Shown here: positions 1-7,457 of the stretch, piece after piece | Position numbering within the stretch: the stretch's first letter is position 1 | How the letters are laid out: each line of letters opens with the position of its first letter | DNA from: Actinidia chinensis | Taxonomy: Eukaryota > Streptophyta > Magnoliopsida > Ericales > Actinidiaceae | Reading direction: 5' to 3' | Length of the DNA stretch: 10,000 bases | Assembly (NCBI GenBank): GCA_009663005.1 | Contig: CM018901.1 | Location: forward strand, 10,553,997-10,563,996 | The notes under the pieces: model-generated | Databases searched by the model: none | Told to the model about the DNA's origin: nothing | What the model saw: only the letters and a program-made list of their open reading frames with translations | Translations under genes and position numbers: made by a program

Positions 1-20
1 TTACTTCACCTTAAAAACAC

Positions 21-201
21 TGTTTGTTTATGATCAAGGTAGTGCATTCATCGATTCGCCATCACAAAAGATGTTATCGACCTTAATAGGACTCCCAAGG
101 TTTCGAAGTGAAATAAATCTGATTGTTTATCATGGTAGTGCATCATCGATCCGAAGAACACGAATGTTATCGAACAGGAAATAGGACTCCAAGTTTTTCG
201 A
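21..201. repeat. Two imperfect tandem copies of an ~85-bp unit
   Basis: Bases 21-105 and 120-201 share an ordered set of words: a TGTTTGTTTAT-like start, GGTAGTGCA, TCATCGAT, TGTTATCGA, ATAGGACTCC and a final TTTCGA. The period is about 99 bp. The copies differ by substitutions and small indels, so the duplication is not recent. It lies in the presumed U5 part of the LTR, or just beyond the LTR if the unresolved left end falls inside the window. Confidence 0.7.
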
Positions 202-594
202 AAAATTTAATTAGAAAGAAGAAGATAAAAAAGTTACAAGATCTAACAGGAAAATAAATTACCATTGTCATCCTTAATTCCCGATTGACTTACGAATCGA
301 TTCCAAGTAAAGAAAAACTAGCCACTCATTGTGCTAGGCGTAAACAAATCTCTAATTATGAATACATTTAAAAGTGAAATAACTGATATCTAATGATATA
401 AAGCCGAGATATTGAATCAATTCCAAAGAAATTATGAAAAATAATGATTAATTGACCAAAATTCATTAATTAATCAACAAACAAGACTTGAATGTAAAAA
501 ACTTTACAAGAAATAAGAAGGAACTTTGAAAACTAAACTAAGAGGCTGAGAAAAACCATTAAAAATCACGTTCCCCTTTCAAAAGTATAAAGGG

Positions 595-603
595 ATATAT
601 ATA
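595..603 (-). promoter_or_regulatory. Candidate TATA box of the 3' LTR
   Basis: The minus strand reads CCTATATATATCCC here, a short alternating TA stretch in a less AT-biased context. It sits about 640 bp inside the LTR from its 1241 start, directly downstream (in element orientation) of the palindrome array. Transcription would start roughly 25-35 bp further, near 560-570. Position and context suit an LTR promoter, but the motif is short in AT-rich DNA, so the call is tentative. Confidence 0.4.
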
Positions 604-660
604 GGCACTTCCAAATGTGAGTCCTAAAACAGCTTAGGATCTCCAAGATTTGCCTTGGTT

Positions 661-1020
661 GTTTGAACGCCCACTTCCTTCTGCATTGAGAGTTCGAACG
701 CTCAGTACCAGTATTCTGATCTTCTTCTTGGGTTCGAACGCCCTAATTCTTCTTTTCATGTAGGTTTCGAACGCTTAAGACAAAAACATCAATTTTAAGT
801 CTCGATTTTTCAAACTGTAAGCACTGGCGTTCGAAAGCTTTAATTCAACTCTCGCACTTTTTGAATGTAAGCAAAGGGTTTGAACGTTCTTCAGCATTTT
901 CTTCTTGGCGTTCGAACGCCCAAATTCTTCTTGGTCAGACAGGTTGACGTTCTCAAAAATTTCTAGATTTCTCACAGCGTTCAACATAGTTCCTTTCTTG
1001 CTTGGGCATTCGAACTCCCA
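661..1020. repeat. Array of GTTCGAACGCCC-type palindromic motifs in LTR U3
   Basis: At least eight related motifs occur, starting near 661, 692, 732, 765, 829, 878, 910 and 1007, all variants of GTTCGAACGCCC. The copy at 907-920 is a perfect 14-bp palindrome, GGCGTTCGAACGCC. Spacings are about 31, 40, 33, 64, 49, 32 and 97 bp, suggesting a ~32-bp unit with some decayed copies between. The copies at 732 and 910 also share the following bases (AATTCTTCTT), so whole units rather than only the core were duplicated. The array lies directly upstream of the TATA-like box in element orientation, where LTR enhancer repeats usually sit. The binding factor, if any, is unknown. Confidence 0.75.
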
Positions 1021-1241
1021 ATGTAATCTGAACCTTCTTTTGAGTTTTTTTGTCTCTTCTTCATTACACCGTTCTAATTTTATGGCTTCAATTCTTCGCC
1101 TTACAATATAAACCTATAATGGGAACTCAACAGCCTATAAGTGCAATATACGATAATAAAAAAATACATAATTAAACTAATCTAGGGCCAACTGAGGTCA
1201 GTTATTTAACGCGTTTGGAATTAAATGAAGTCCAATCAACA

Positions 1242-1256
1242 CCCAACTAACCTTTT
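1242..1256 (-). other. Putative polypurine tract next to the 3' LTR
   Basis: The minus strand reads AAAAGGTTAGTTGGG immediately before the TG that opens the LTR. In LTR retrotransposons this is the site where plus-strand DNA synthesis is primed. The tract is interrupted by pyrimidines, in keeping with the decay of the rest of the element. The longer, purer purine tract at 1998-2050 is an alternative but is not followed by a clean TG start. Confidence 0.45.
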
Positions 1257-2894
1257 GCTAGTCCCTGCAAAATTAAATAACAACAAAAAGATAAATTGCT
1301 CCTTAGTAAGAGTCCCAAATGCATTAGCATATGCATCAAGCCTTTAAAACCCAAAAGTTTCCCCTAGTGGACGAGTGGTGTCTAGTGAGGGTTTCTAGTG
1401 ATGATTACACCACAAATATCACACCACATGGACAATGTATCAAAAATAATTTAACGGAAGTTCAACAAAAATACAATGGCAAGCAACAAATCAACTCAAT
1501 ATGCTAAGCAATCTACCAAACCGTCAAGTGAAAATATAAAATGAGAGATTACTGTGTGAGTGGTAGTTTAGAGTCGTATTCCCAAATTCAACCATTACGA
1601 CTCATAACAAAACGATAGCTCGGGCTTCAAAACTCACAAAGTAATACCACTCTCAACAAGAGAAACACACAGTTACTCTCAAGGAATTGCTCGTTGTACG
1701 AGTAAGTGTAAAAAATAATTCTAATTAACAATCCCAATTTCAAAAACCGCAAAAGATAAGATGTAAAGTGTACAGACTTGGCCATAGCTTCATGAAGAAT
1801 GTTCACCGTTAATGGCACCAGTTGTGAATCTTGACTTGATGAATTTACATGCAATAATTCAAAAACTTATGCAATTCGGATATTTAAGGCCAGATGAGTG
1901 AAAGAATAGTCCCAGAAAGTATGTGAGAATCAGTGGTAATAAATCTCAACATATGCATGGCCACTACACATGCCAACTTACTAACTGCACTTCAAACTCT
2001 TTTTTTTCTTTCTTTTCAACTTGACTCCCTTCCTCTTTCTTTTTTTTTTCTAACTTCCTATTCTCAAAATAATTACCTCCAAAAGATGCGCTTTTTGAGA
2101 TCTTTTTATATCCATCTTACAAAACGAATAACAGAAAGAAGAATATTGTGCATTGGCCTTAATGTAACAAATTCTGATGCGGTGTAAAGCATTAAAAGAG
2201 GGTCCAAAATTCTAACTCGTCACATAATATGGTAGACCAATTCAAAAATATTGAAACTATTCAATAATGACGTTCAATCAATAACTTTTCTTGAGTAAAG
2301 GTAAAATCGCTCACAAAAACGATTCATGGCTCTAAGCTCACAAGGTATAAATCTCACATTTGTGGATGCAGTCATGTAACCTTTATATAGTTCACTCGAA
2401 AAACACGCTCGTGCTCAGTGTAATGTGATCCTCGCTCTCTTTATAACACCAACGTAAATTATCACATTCAAGACTGAGTTGACATGCTAATCCCACTTAA
2501 AAAACGTCGTATTATGTCAAATTCACTAGTGCTTCAACTATCTTGAAAACAAAACATGATGATTTTGTTATGGTGTCCCAAAATCTAAGAATTCTCAACA
2601 CATCCACTATACACAAAGATCAAGTTAATCGCCCACCGGACTTTGAGGTGGGTCACAATGAAAATTAAAGGAACCCAGAAGAAACAAACCTATTTCGCTT
2701 GAACATGATAATGAACCCTTTTTTTTTCAATCATAACAAAGTTTTACTTCTGCCTATAACAATTAGGCCAATACAATAAAAATAGCATTCATGCCAATTA
2801 AAGCTTCAACTAACATATAAGCAGTCAAAATTTAGCACTAATTCCCACAGCATAAAACATAATATCATGAACATCAAGAAACAAGAAAAAAAAA
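1257..2894 (-). other. Non-coding 3' region between third gene and LTR; no gene seen
   Basis: About 1.6 kb of AT-rich DNA with stops in all frames. Short open frames on either strand (for example 1627-1854 and 1933-2187) show no recognisable motif and look like chance. A long untranslated 3' region is common in env-class plant gypsy elements. Two small structures stand out: a polypyrimidine/polypurine tract near 2000-2050, and a small hairpin with CCCACC/GGTGGG arms at 2632-2652. Nothing else recognisable. Confidence 0.6.
1998..2050 (-). other. Long polypurine tract on minus strand (T/C-rich on plus)
   Basis: On the plus strand this is nearly all T and C, interrupted by CAACTTGA around 2017-2024; the minus strand is therefore A/G-rich with runs of eight or more A. 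It may be simple low-complexity drift or a secondary polypurine tract in the 3' region of the element. No LTR-like TG start follows it closely in element orientation, so I do not treat it as the LTR-adjacent tract. Confidence 0.5.
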
Positions 2895-4018
2895 TCAATA
2901 GATCCTAACCTCCTCGTCATCATCATCATCATCTTCCTCCATCTTCCTCCTCCATTTTCGACCACATGCCCTTGCATGTCTTGGAGCATCACTGTGTGAT
3001 GACTAGACTCCTCCTTATGACGACAATCGAGTATTCAATTCTTCTTAAATTAAACATTTGCTTAATCATCTCTTTCCCCAATCAGATGGCTTTCTTAGCT
3101 CTCCCATGCCTATGGATGATCCCTCTTGTGCTTCTTCCTCTAATTCCTCTTCTTCCTTGCCCCTCATATCGGGACAAGGAAGGGAGCTCTATATCAATGG
3201 GCCCTTAAGGCTCAATCTAATGAAATTTAAAGGGATATGGACTCCACTCTTTTAACAACTCTGTCAGAAAATCCCGTAAAAGGTACTGAGGGGCCCCGCT
3301 TGTCTGAAGCCTTATATTGGCCACAAAGATAAAATTGATACGGGATAGTCAATGGTCTTCCCAGTACCGATTTGCCCACAAACAACTAGCCCTAGCGGCA
3401 TCATGGATACGTACGCTTTAGAGGAAGCAGGGAATGACACGAAAACAAAAATTAGATCAAATACTGTCCTTGAGGCGTGTCTTGTACATGAACCTCACCG
3501 TACCATTTGTTCCCCCTCTAAAAGGCAATCTGTGAAAACCTACTACTAAGTCCGGATCCAACATTCGGAATGCAACTCTGGGTTTTCCTCTCGGGGAATC
3601 TCGAAAATTTCGAGCAAAAAGTAACAGGGGTCACATTTAATTTCTTCCCTCGCACCCAACTACACAATTTCCTTCCTTGCTCAGGCTCTGTTCCTGTTGA
3701 TGTTGCCATGAACTCTTGGCACAATGTTAAGAACCGATTCCGCCTTAAACTTTGCCAAATTTTTCCAACCCATAGGGTAAAAGTTTTAGACAAAAAAAAA
3801 CTTAATGCCCAGTATTTTCTAAGGCAACTAGATTAAGGCTTCCTCTCAAGTACTGCCCCGTTAACGAATCCAAACCCTTATTGAACAGGTTTTTCGCCAT
3901 TTTTCCCCGTGTGAAACGAGAAGCATCATAATCCAACCTGCCTTCCTTTGCGACTTTGACCCTTTTAGTTGGCTCCCTTGTTCCACTATTTACCCAAATT
4001 TCACTTACCCCTGGTCAT
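2895..4018 (-). pseudogene. Broken third gene in the env-like position, with a region resembling plant 'putative plant transposon protein' domains and an acidic C-terminus
   Basis: The minus strand from an ATG at 4016-4018 to a stop at 2895-2897 carries pieces of one protein in several frames. The first ATG frame stops after five codons, so frame changes are needed at once. Near the start is RLDYDASRFTRGK (about 3900-3940). A 91-residue open stretch at 3518-3793 contains WVRGKKLNVTPVTF, like the 'VRG-x-x-V-x-F-x-P' segment of the proteins plant annotations call putative plant transposon protein. Further on come an acidic stretch with GELRKPSDWGKR ending at a stop at 3066-3068, and a tail KMEEDDDDDDEE before the final stop. 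In Athila-type elements a gene in this position is called env-like, but I see no signal peptide or membrane segment here, so a membrane role is not supported. The domain match is from memory; position and several short blocks agree. Confidence 0.6.
2916..2939 (-). repeat. Short GAT triplet run encoding an Asp/Glu-rich tail
   Basis: Five ATC triplets in a row on the plus strand (2919-2933), flanked by GTC and TTC-CTC, read on the minus strand as glutamates and a run of six aspartates. The run is in frame with the last part of the third gene and ends 21 bases before its stop. It is both a microsatellite and the acidic tail of the relic protein. Confidence 0.7.
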
Positions 4019-4710
4019 ACCAACCAAGCAAAAATACAAACACAAGTCACCACACTATGCAACTATGCAATGCATGATTATGTGCTACAAAGTGGGTGTT
4101 TTACCAAGGTCTCAATTGATTTGAAACTCTGCCAAATGCACCACGATGTTTGTGTTTCCCATGGTATTAACTAGAGGTTCTACCAACATTTCAGTTACAC
4201 AAAGTCCCAATCTTTAATGACCGACACACATGACGAATACAAAACATCCTATTTCCCTCACAAATCAATTGATTCTTCATTGGCGGCAATCACGAACACT
4301 TGGAGTGCACACATCGTCCTAGGTTGTTCATGAAACTTAACCATTGAGATTCCCTCTTCTTTTGTGTGTAAACAACTTAAAACCAAGCCACAACACTAAT
4401 GGAAAAGGAAAACATGATGTGTGGTATATGTTTGGATTTATACACATTTGAACTTAGAACATTTTTTTTGAAAACCAGGTTTCTATGATGAAATCCCTAA
4501 TCTAAACACTTTATGTATTTAAAGTACGGAAATTCATAAATTTACTTGATTTGATCACCCTAAATGATTTGAAAGTTTGACACTTGTTTGAGACTTCCCC
4601 TTTCAAATCGCCACGTTTCTCTCTTTCTCTTTCTCTCGGATGTGAAAAAGTGTAAGAAAGTGACTGAAAAAATTGTGACTTTTTTAGTTTAAAAACCGCA
4701 TTGGGCTACC

Positions 4711-4800
4711 GTATCGAACGCTCTAAGAGACGTTCGAATTGCTAAGTGCAATGTGTTTCAGCATCCGATGCTCGAACAGGCGGTCGAATGCTAAGTGCAA
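4711..4800. repeat. Internal TCGAA repeats related to the LTR palindrome array
   Basis: TCGAATTGCTAAGTGCAA at 4734-4751 and TCGAATGCTAAGTGCAA at 4784-4800 are near-identical and 50 bp apart. With GTATCGAACGCTC at 4711 and CTCGAACAGGC at 4771 they repeat the TCGAACG core seen in the LTR at 661-1020. They lie just downstream of the integrase gene in element orientation, well outside the LTR. Confidence 0.65.
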
Positions 4801-4873
4801 AACTTTTTTTTTTAATAAATTTATCCTAAAAAATAACAATAAAAAAAAAAATCCTAAAATAAAAACGATGAAA

Positions 4874-4889
4874 GTACTCCCCCCAACTA
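4874..4889 (-). other. Purine-rich GTTGGGGGGAGTA motif after pol
   Basis: The minus strand reads CTAGTTGGGGGGAGTA, about 40 bp past the integrase stop. G-rich purine motifs of this kind often follow the pol gene of plant LTR elements and resemble polypurine tracts, so this could be an internal second tract. No function can be shown from sequence alone. Confidence 0.35.
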
Positions 4890-4929
4890 GAGGACGAGCA
4901 TTCTCGAAATGCGAAAGAAACACTAAAAA

Positions 4930-5979
4930 TTAAAAAAATCGACGTCTATATAAATAAACTTGACCTAACGACTCTATGTACAACCAAACTGACAAGACCT
5001 TCTTTGCAATTAATCGAACTGCAGTGGATCGTGAGACCACAAACTCTAACCTCTCTTCCGCTCTCAGCTCAAGATAAGGCTTCAAACGATGCCCATTGAC
5101 TTTAACACACTTCAATTTCTCGGATTCCGTATTTCAATCGCCCCACATGAGATGAAATGACATGCACCACAAAAGGTCCGACCAACGACTTTGAAAGTTG
5201 TTCCCGAAAATTAATGCAAATGGGAGTTGTACAAAAGAACTTTTGACCTACATTGCATGATTGCGCCACAATCAATTATTCATGCACCGATTTCATCTTG
5301 GCTTTGAGATTCTGGTGTTGTTTTCATCTGCATCATTCGTATCTCCTCTAACTCATCAGTTTGCAAATGACTATTTTAATGTCCCCGCTCCTCAAGACTC
5401 ATGTTTTAAATGGCGAATGGCCCACCCCCCCCAATATGCTTGTGCGCATTTCAACTGGGAGATGGACACGCTTTTCTATAATATATATACGGAGAGGACC
5501 CTAAATGGTTTTTGTATGCAGTCCTATACGCCCATAATGCATCACTAACCGCAAAGACCAACCATTTCGGTTGGCGTTAATCGTTTTCTCAAGGACTTGT
5601 TTGATTTTCCTATTGCACTCAACTTCCCTTGGTTTGAGGATGGTAAGGTGTGCCAACCTTAGAATCACCTCCCATATTTGCGCATGAGGAGTCCTTATGG
5701 GTTCTATTACAAAAATAGTGAGCCACCATCGCTAATAATCGCTCGGGGCATGCCAAATCTAGCAAAAAGTATTCTTTAAAACTTGACCACAAAACATGGT
5801 CATGGGGTGACTTGGTATAGCTTCTCCCACTTAAGATACGTAACACATGGCCACTAGAATGTATAGATAGCCACACGAATTTAGGAAAAAAGGACCCATG
5901 AAATCAATACCAAAAGGGCGAAACATCACGGAATATGGTGGGCCAATAAAAACCACTTTGCAAAATTTTGGCCCGCAGT
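4930..5979 (-). pseudogene. pol: Integrase catalytic core and C-terminal part (3' piece of split pol)
   Basis: Integrase inserts the element's DNA copy into the genome. The core can be followed on the minus strand: FGIDFMGPF at 5888-5914 (first catalytic Asp, codon 5903-5905), RFGMPRAIISDGGSLF with the second Asp at 5728-5730, GTPYHPQTKGS, then VECNRKIKQVLEKT with the catalytic Glu at 5618-5620. Spacing is about 58 and 36 residues, as in a D,D-35-E integrase. First Asp and Glu share a frame, the second Asp does not, and TAA, TAG and TGA codons interrupt. DALWAYRTAYK follows at 5511-5543, then CHLPVE, SRWS and finally an open stretch with VNGHRLKPYLE (GHRLKPY at 5074-5094), ending in TAA at 4930-4932. 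GHRLKPY closes integrase in this gypsy branch. The region before FGIDFMGPF is shortened. Confidence 0.85.
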
Positions 5980-5984
5980 TTTAC
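5980..5984. repeat. Target site duplication, left copy (TTTAC)
   Basis: TTTAC directly precedes the TG that opens the solo LTR and is matched exactly at 7091-7095. Five bases is the standard duplication length for LTR retrotransposons. Confidence 0.9.
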
Positions 5985-6180
5985 TGTAAATGCCCGACTC
6001 TTAATTACCTAGTTATTTAAAAAATAAAGATTTTTGTAATTAAATTTAAGGCATATTAATTGTCTGGGGTGTGGTAAATTAAAAGATTTTTAACTGTTGG
6101 ATAAAATTTAGAGGATATCAAGTTAGAGGACAAAGTGCATTTGAAGGGATAAAGGAAAGATACGTTATCCCTTTTGGTGA

Positions 6181-6285
6181 AAAAAGAAAGAAAAATAAAT
6201 AAATAACAACCTCATTATGATTGTCAACCAAAAGAAAGAAAAAAGGAAAAGAAAAAAAATATTAAAAATAAAATAAAATAATAAG
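6181..6285 (+). repeat. A-rich low-complexity tract in the solo LTR
   Basis: Mostly A with scattered G and T, made of AAAGAAAG and AAATAAAAT words, interrupted by a short mixed stretch around 6210-6230. It lies just upstream of the TATA-like box and is probably slippage-prone U3 sequence. Confidence 0.6.
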
Positions 6286-6287
6286 TT

Positions 6288-6310
6288 GATTTATATATTT
6301 CATATATAAT
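6288..6310 (+). promoter_or_regulatory. Candidate TATA box of the solo LTR
   Basis: The plus strand reads GATTTATATATTTCATATATAATG, two TATA-like words about 300 bp into the LTR, followed by a GA-rich stretch. The position fits a U3/R border if the LTR is in plus orientation. The surrounding DNA is AT-rich, so the match could be chance. Confidence 0.35.
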
Positions 6311-6363
6311 GTGTGGTGGGGTCCGGTGTGTTTGTATGTAAGTGGAGAAAGCGAGAGTTAGCT

Positions 6364-6430
6364 GAGAAAGAGAAGAGGAAGGAAAGAGAAAAGAAGAAGA
6401 AATCAGCTAAGGGAAAAGAGGAAGAGAATT
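6364..6430 (+). repeat. GA-rich tract in the solo LTR
   Basis: Almost pure G/A (GAGAAAGAGAAGAGGAAGG and similar words), broken by a TCAGCT around 6403-6408. It sits 60-120 bp past the TATA-like box, where a transcript leader would begin. GA-rich leaders are common in plant promoters; no function is shown here. Confidence 0.5.
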
Positions 6431-7090
6431 TATTAGGTTAAATTCAAATTCTGTTCTCCACTTCTAAGGACGGGAGGTCATAGTGTCATAATGTATGTTT
6501 CAGAATTATGTTGACTCGGATATAGTCAAAATACAGTACAAGTAGGAATTTGAACAAGTTATCGAAAGAATTAAATGTTTTATCTTTCTCACGCATGTAT
6601 GTAAGGCATCTACCATGGCATTTTATGTTTGATATGTATGATAAAACCTATGTTAGGATTTGGTTTATTACGACAAGCAAATGTGCTTAGGAATATGGTT
6701 GTTGACAATATTTTCAGGTGATAAAGGAAAGCAGTGGAGTAAATATTAGAACCCATATTATGTAATAAGAAACAACGAATATGTATTATAGTGGACTAGA
6801 AAGTTCGATAGCCTTTTGAATATGGAATGTATTGAAGTATGTATGGCCGGTGAAAGACAGTACATTCTCTACCGTCATGGGCATGTATTCAAATGAATGG
6901 AAATTGTAAAAAAATATTGAGTTTTATGACTCCAACAAAATTAATTTATATATTTCGCTTACACGCACATCACGAAAAGTTTTTAAGAAAAAAAACAAAA
7001 AGTTTTTTAAAGAAAATTTTACGAAGGAAAAACAAAATAGTACGACGCTCGATGCCGCGCGGACCACCTGGTCGTCGGGCTGGTCGTTCA

Positions 7091-7095
7091 TTTAC
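7091..7095. repeat. Target site duplication, right copy (TTTAC)
   Basis: TTTAC follows the CA end of the solo LTR and matches 5980-5984 exactly. Removing the LTR and one copy rejoins the interrupted integrase zinc-binding region. Confidence 0.9.
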
Positions 7096-7457
7096 GTGAA
7101 GAAAAATCACCCACATGCTTGTGAATGACAAAACTCTAAAAGTACTCTCACCTCATTATTTAGGAAATGCACAAGACCGTATGATTCTGATCAGGACAAT
7201 ACTTAACAAATACGGATCTTTTTTCCCCCTTTTTTTTTTTTTTTGGTTTTCCCAGAAAAATACCTCACATGGCTCAAAACCTTTTTCCTTCCATACTACA
7301 CCATTGTAAAGGAATTCCCCTACTACCGGTGGCCCAATATTGGCAATGTCTGTGCAAACCATGGTAATGAAGGATTTGATGAGCTGTGAGTGAAAAGTTT
7401 GCTATCAGAAAGTACTCTTAATCGAACGGGTGTCTCGTTGGCTTTCCCCATTAATCA
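7096..7457 (-). pseudogene. pol: pol linker after RNase H and start of integrase zinc-binding region
   Basis: On the minus strand the linker carries ADIANI (7336-7353), matching the FADIANY block of this gypsy branch, then a segment ending in FFWENQ, a run of lysine codons, CPDQNH-like residues, and LLEFCHSQACG at about 7110-7140. CHS and the following glycine start the HHCC zinc-binding domain that positions integrase on DNA; a TGA stop follows directly. The nested solo LTR begins a few codons further on. Several stops and frame shifts interrupt the piece, and a T15 run (7230-7244) inserts extra residues. The small open frames on both strands at 7115-7362 are parts of this relic or its shadow. 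Confidence 0.75.
7230..7244. repeat. T15 homopolymer inside the pol relic
   Basis: Fifteen T in a row preceded by CCCCC (7225-7229). On the minus strand it reads as lysine and glycine codons between FFWEN and PYL. Relatives have only a few residues there (WDEPYL-like), so the run looks like a slippage expansion after the gene had decayed. Confidence 0.75.

Larger units (their letters stand above)
1..1241 (-). repeat. 3' LTR of the antisense element, right boundary at 1241, left boundary not resolved
   Basis: On the minus strand a purine-biased stretch ending in TTGGG is followed at 1241 by TGTTGATTGG, the usual TG start of an LTR placed directly after a polypurine tract. Going on (leftward) there is a promoter-like layout: an array of TTCGAA palindromes, then a TATATATAT box at 595-603, then an AT-rich stretch that would be R and U5. 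I could not find a convincing CA end with a target duplication, so the LTR may run past base 1. The matching 5' LTR lies outside the window, so the boundary rests on the TG/polypurine junction and the promoter layout alone. The ~1.2 kb minimum length fits the long LTRs of this group. Confidence 0.6.
4019..4929 (-). other. Spacer between integrase stop and third gene; no gene seen
   Basis: About 900 bp lying after the pol stop and before the third gene in element orientation. Stops occur in all frames, and small open frames overlapping on both strands at 4723-4933 are A/T-run artefacts. Visible contents are a purine-rich GTTGGGGGGAG motif (4874-4889), A/T homopolymer stretches (4803-4865), a pair of repeats related to the LTR motif (4711-4800), and a CT-rich stretch around 4617-4638. 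A leader or splice region for the third gene could lie here, but I cannot identify one. Confidence 0.55.
5985..7090 (+). mobile_element. Nested solo LTR, 1106 bp, inside the integrase gene
   Basis: The segment begins TGTAAATGCCCGACTC and ends GGTCGTTCA, so it has the TG...CA ends of an LTR, and it is flanked by identical 5-bp repeats TTTAC. Integrase motifs are interrupted exactly here: the protein reads up to FCHSQACG on the right and resumes with KVVFIGPPYS on the left. There are no gag or pol motifs inside, so it is a single LTR left after recombination between the two LTRs of a full insertion. Internal layout on the plus strand is an AT-rich purine region, a TATA-like box near 6288-6310, a GA-rich tract, and a CpG-rich 3' end. 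The start resembles LTRs of chromovirus-type gypsy elements (TGTAAnGCCCGAC), which suggests plus orientation; family and strand are inferences. A small open frame at 6893-7099 overlaps its end and looks like chance. Confidence 0.92.

Noticed and set aside
21..60. LTR left end at the TG of 21
   Set aside because: No matching inverted end to the 1241 start (TGTTGATT) and no target duplication with the sequence beyond 1241 could be shown; the tandem repeat continues across it.
661..1020. CRISPR-like array because of regularly spaced palindromes
   Set aside because: Repeats are only about 12 bp, degenerate, unevenly spaced, and lie in a plant LTR; no cas genes.
661..1020. Heat-shock elements
   Set aside because: Heat-shock elements need GAA and TTC blocks separated by two bases; here TTC and GAA abut directly.
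905..1111. Plus-strand open frame of 68 residues in the LTR
   Set aside because: It overlaps the palindrome array, has no recognisable motif, and an antisense frame covers the same bases; typical chance reading of low-constraint DNA.
1998..2050. LTR-adjacent polypurine tract here instead of at 1242-1256
   Set aside because: No TG start follows it closely in element orientation, while 1241 has the classical GGG-TGTTGATT junction.
1933..2187. Plus-strand open frame with Phe/Leu-rich segment resembling a membrane protein
   Set aside because: The hydrophobic part is produced by the T/C-rich tract at 1998-2050, not by a conserved segment.
2966..3255. Overlapping plus-strand frames with hydrophobic leucine-rich residues
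   Set aside because: They are shadows of the acidic minus-strand end of the third gene; Glu codons read in reverse give Leu/Ser/Pro-rich peptides.
3570..3836. Plus-strand 88-residue frame
   Set aside because: It mirrors the minus-strand piece of the third gene at 3518-3793, which has the family-like WVRGKK block; the plus frame has none.
5261..5548. Plus-strand 95-residue frame
   Set aside because: It covers the minus-strand integrase motifs DALWAYRTAYK and CHLPVE, so it is antisense shadow.
6893..7099. Basic plus-strand peptide ending RRSMPRGPPGRRAGRSFT
   Set aside because: It runs across the end of the solo LTR into the target duplication; the basic tail comes from the CpG-rich LTR end.
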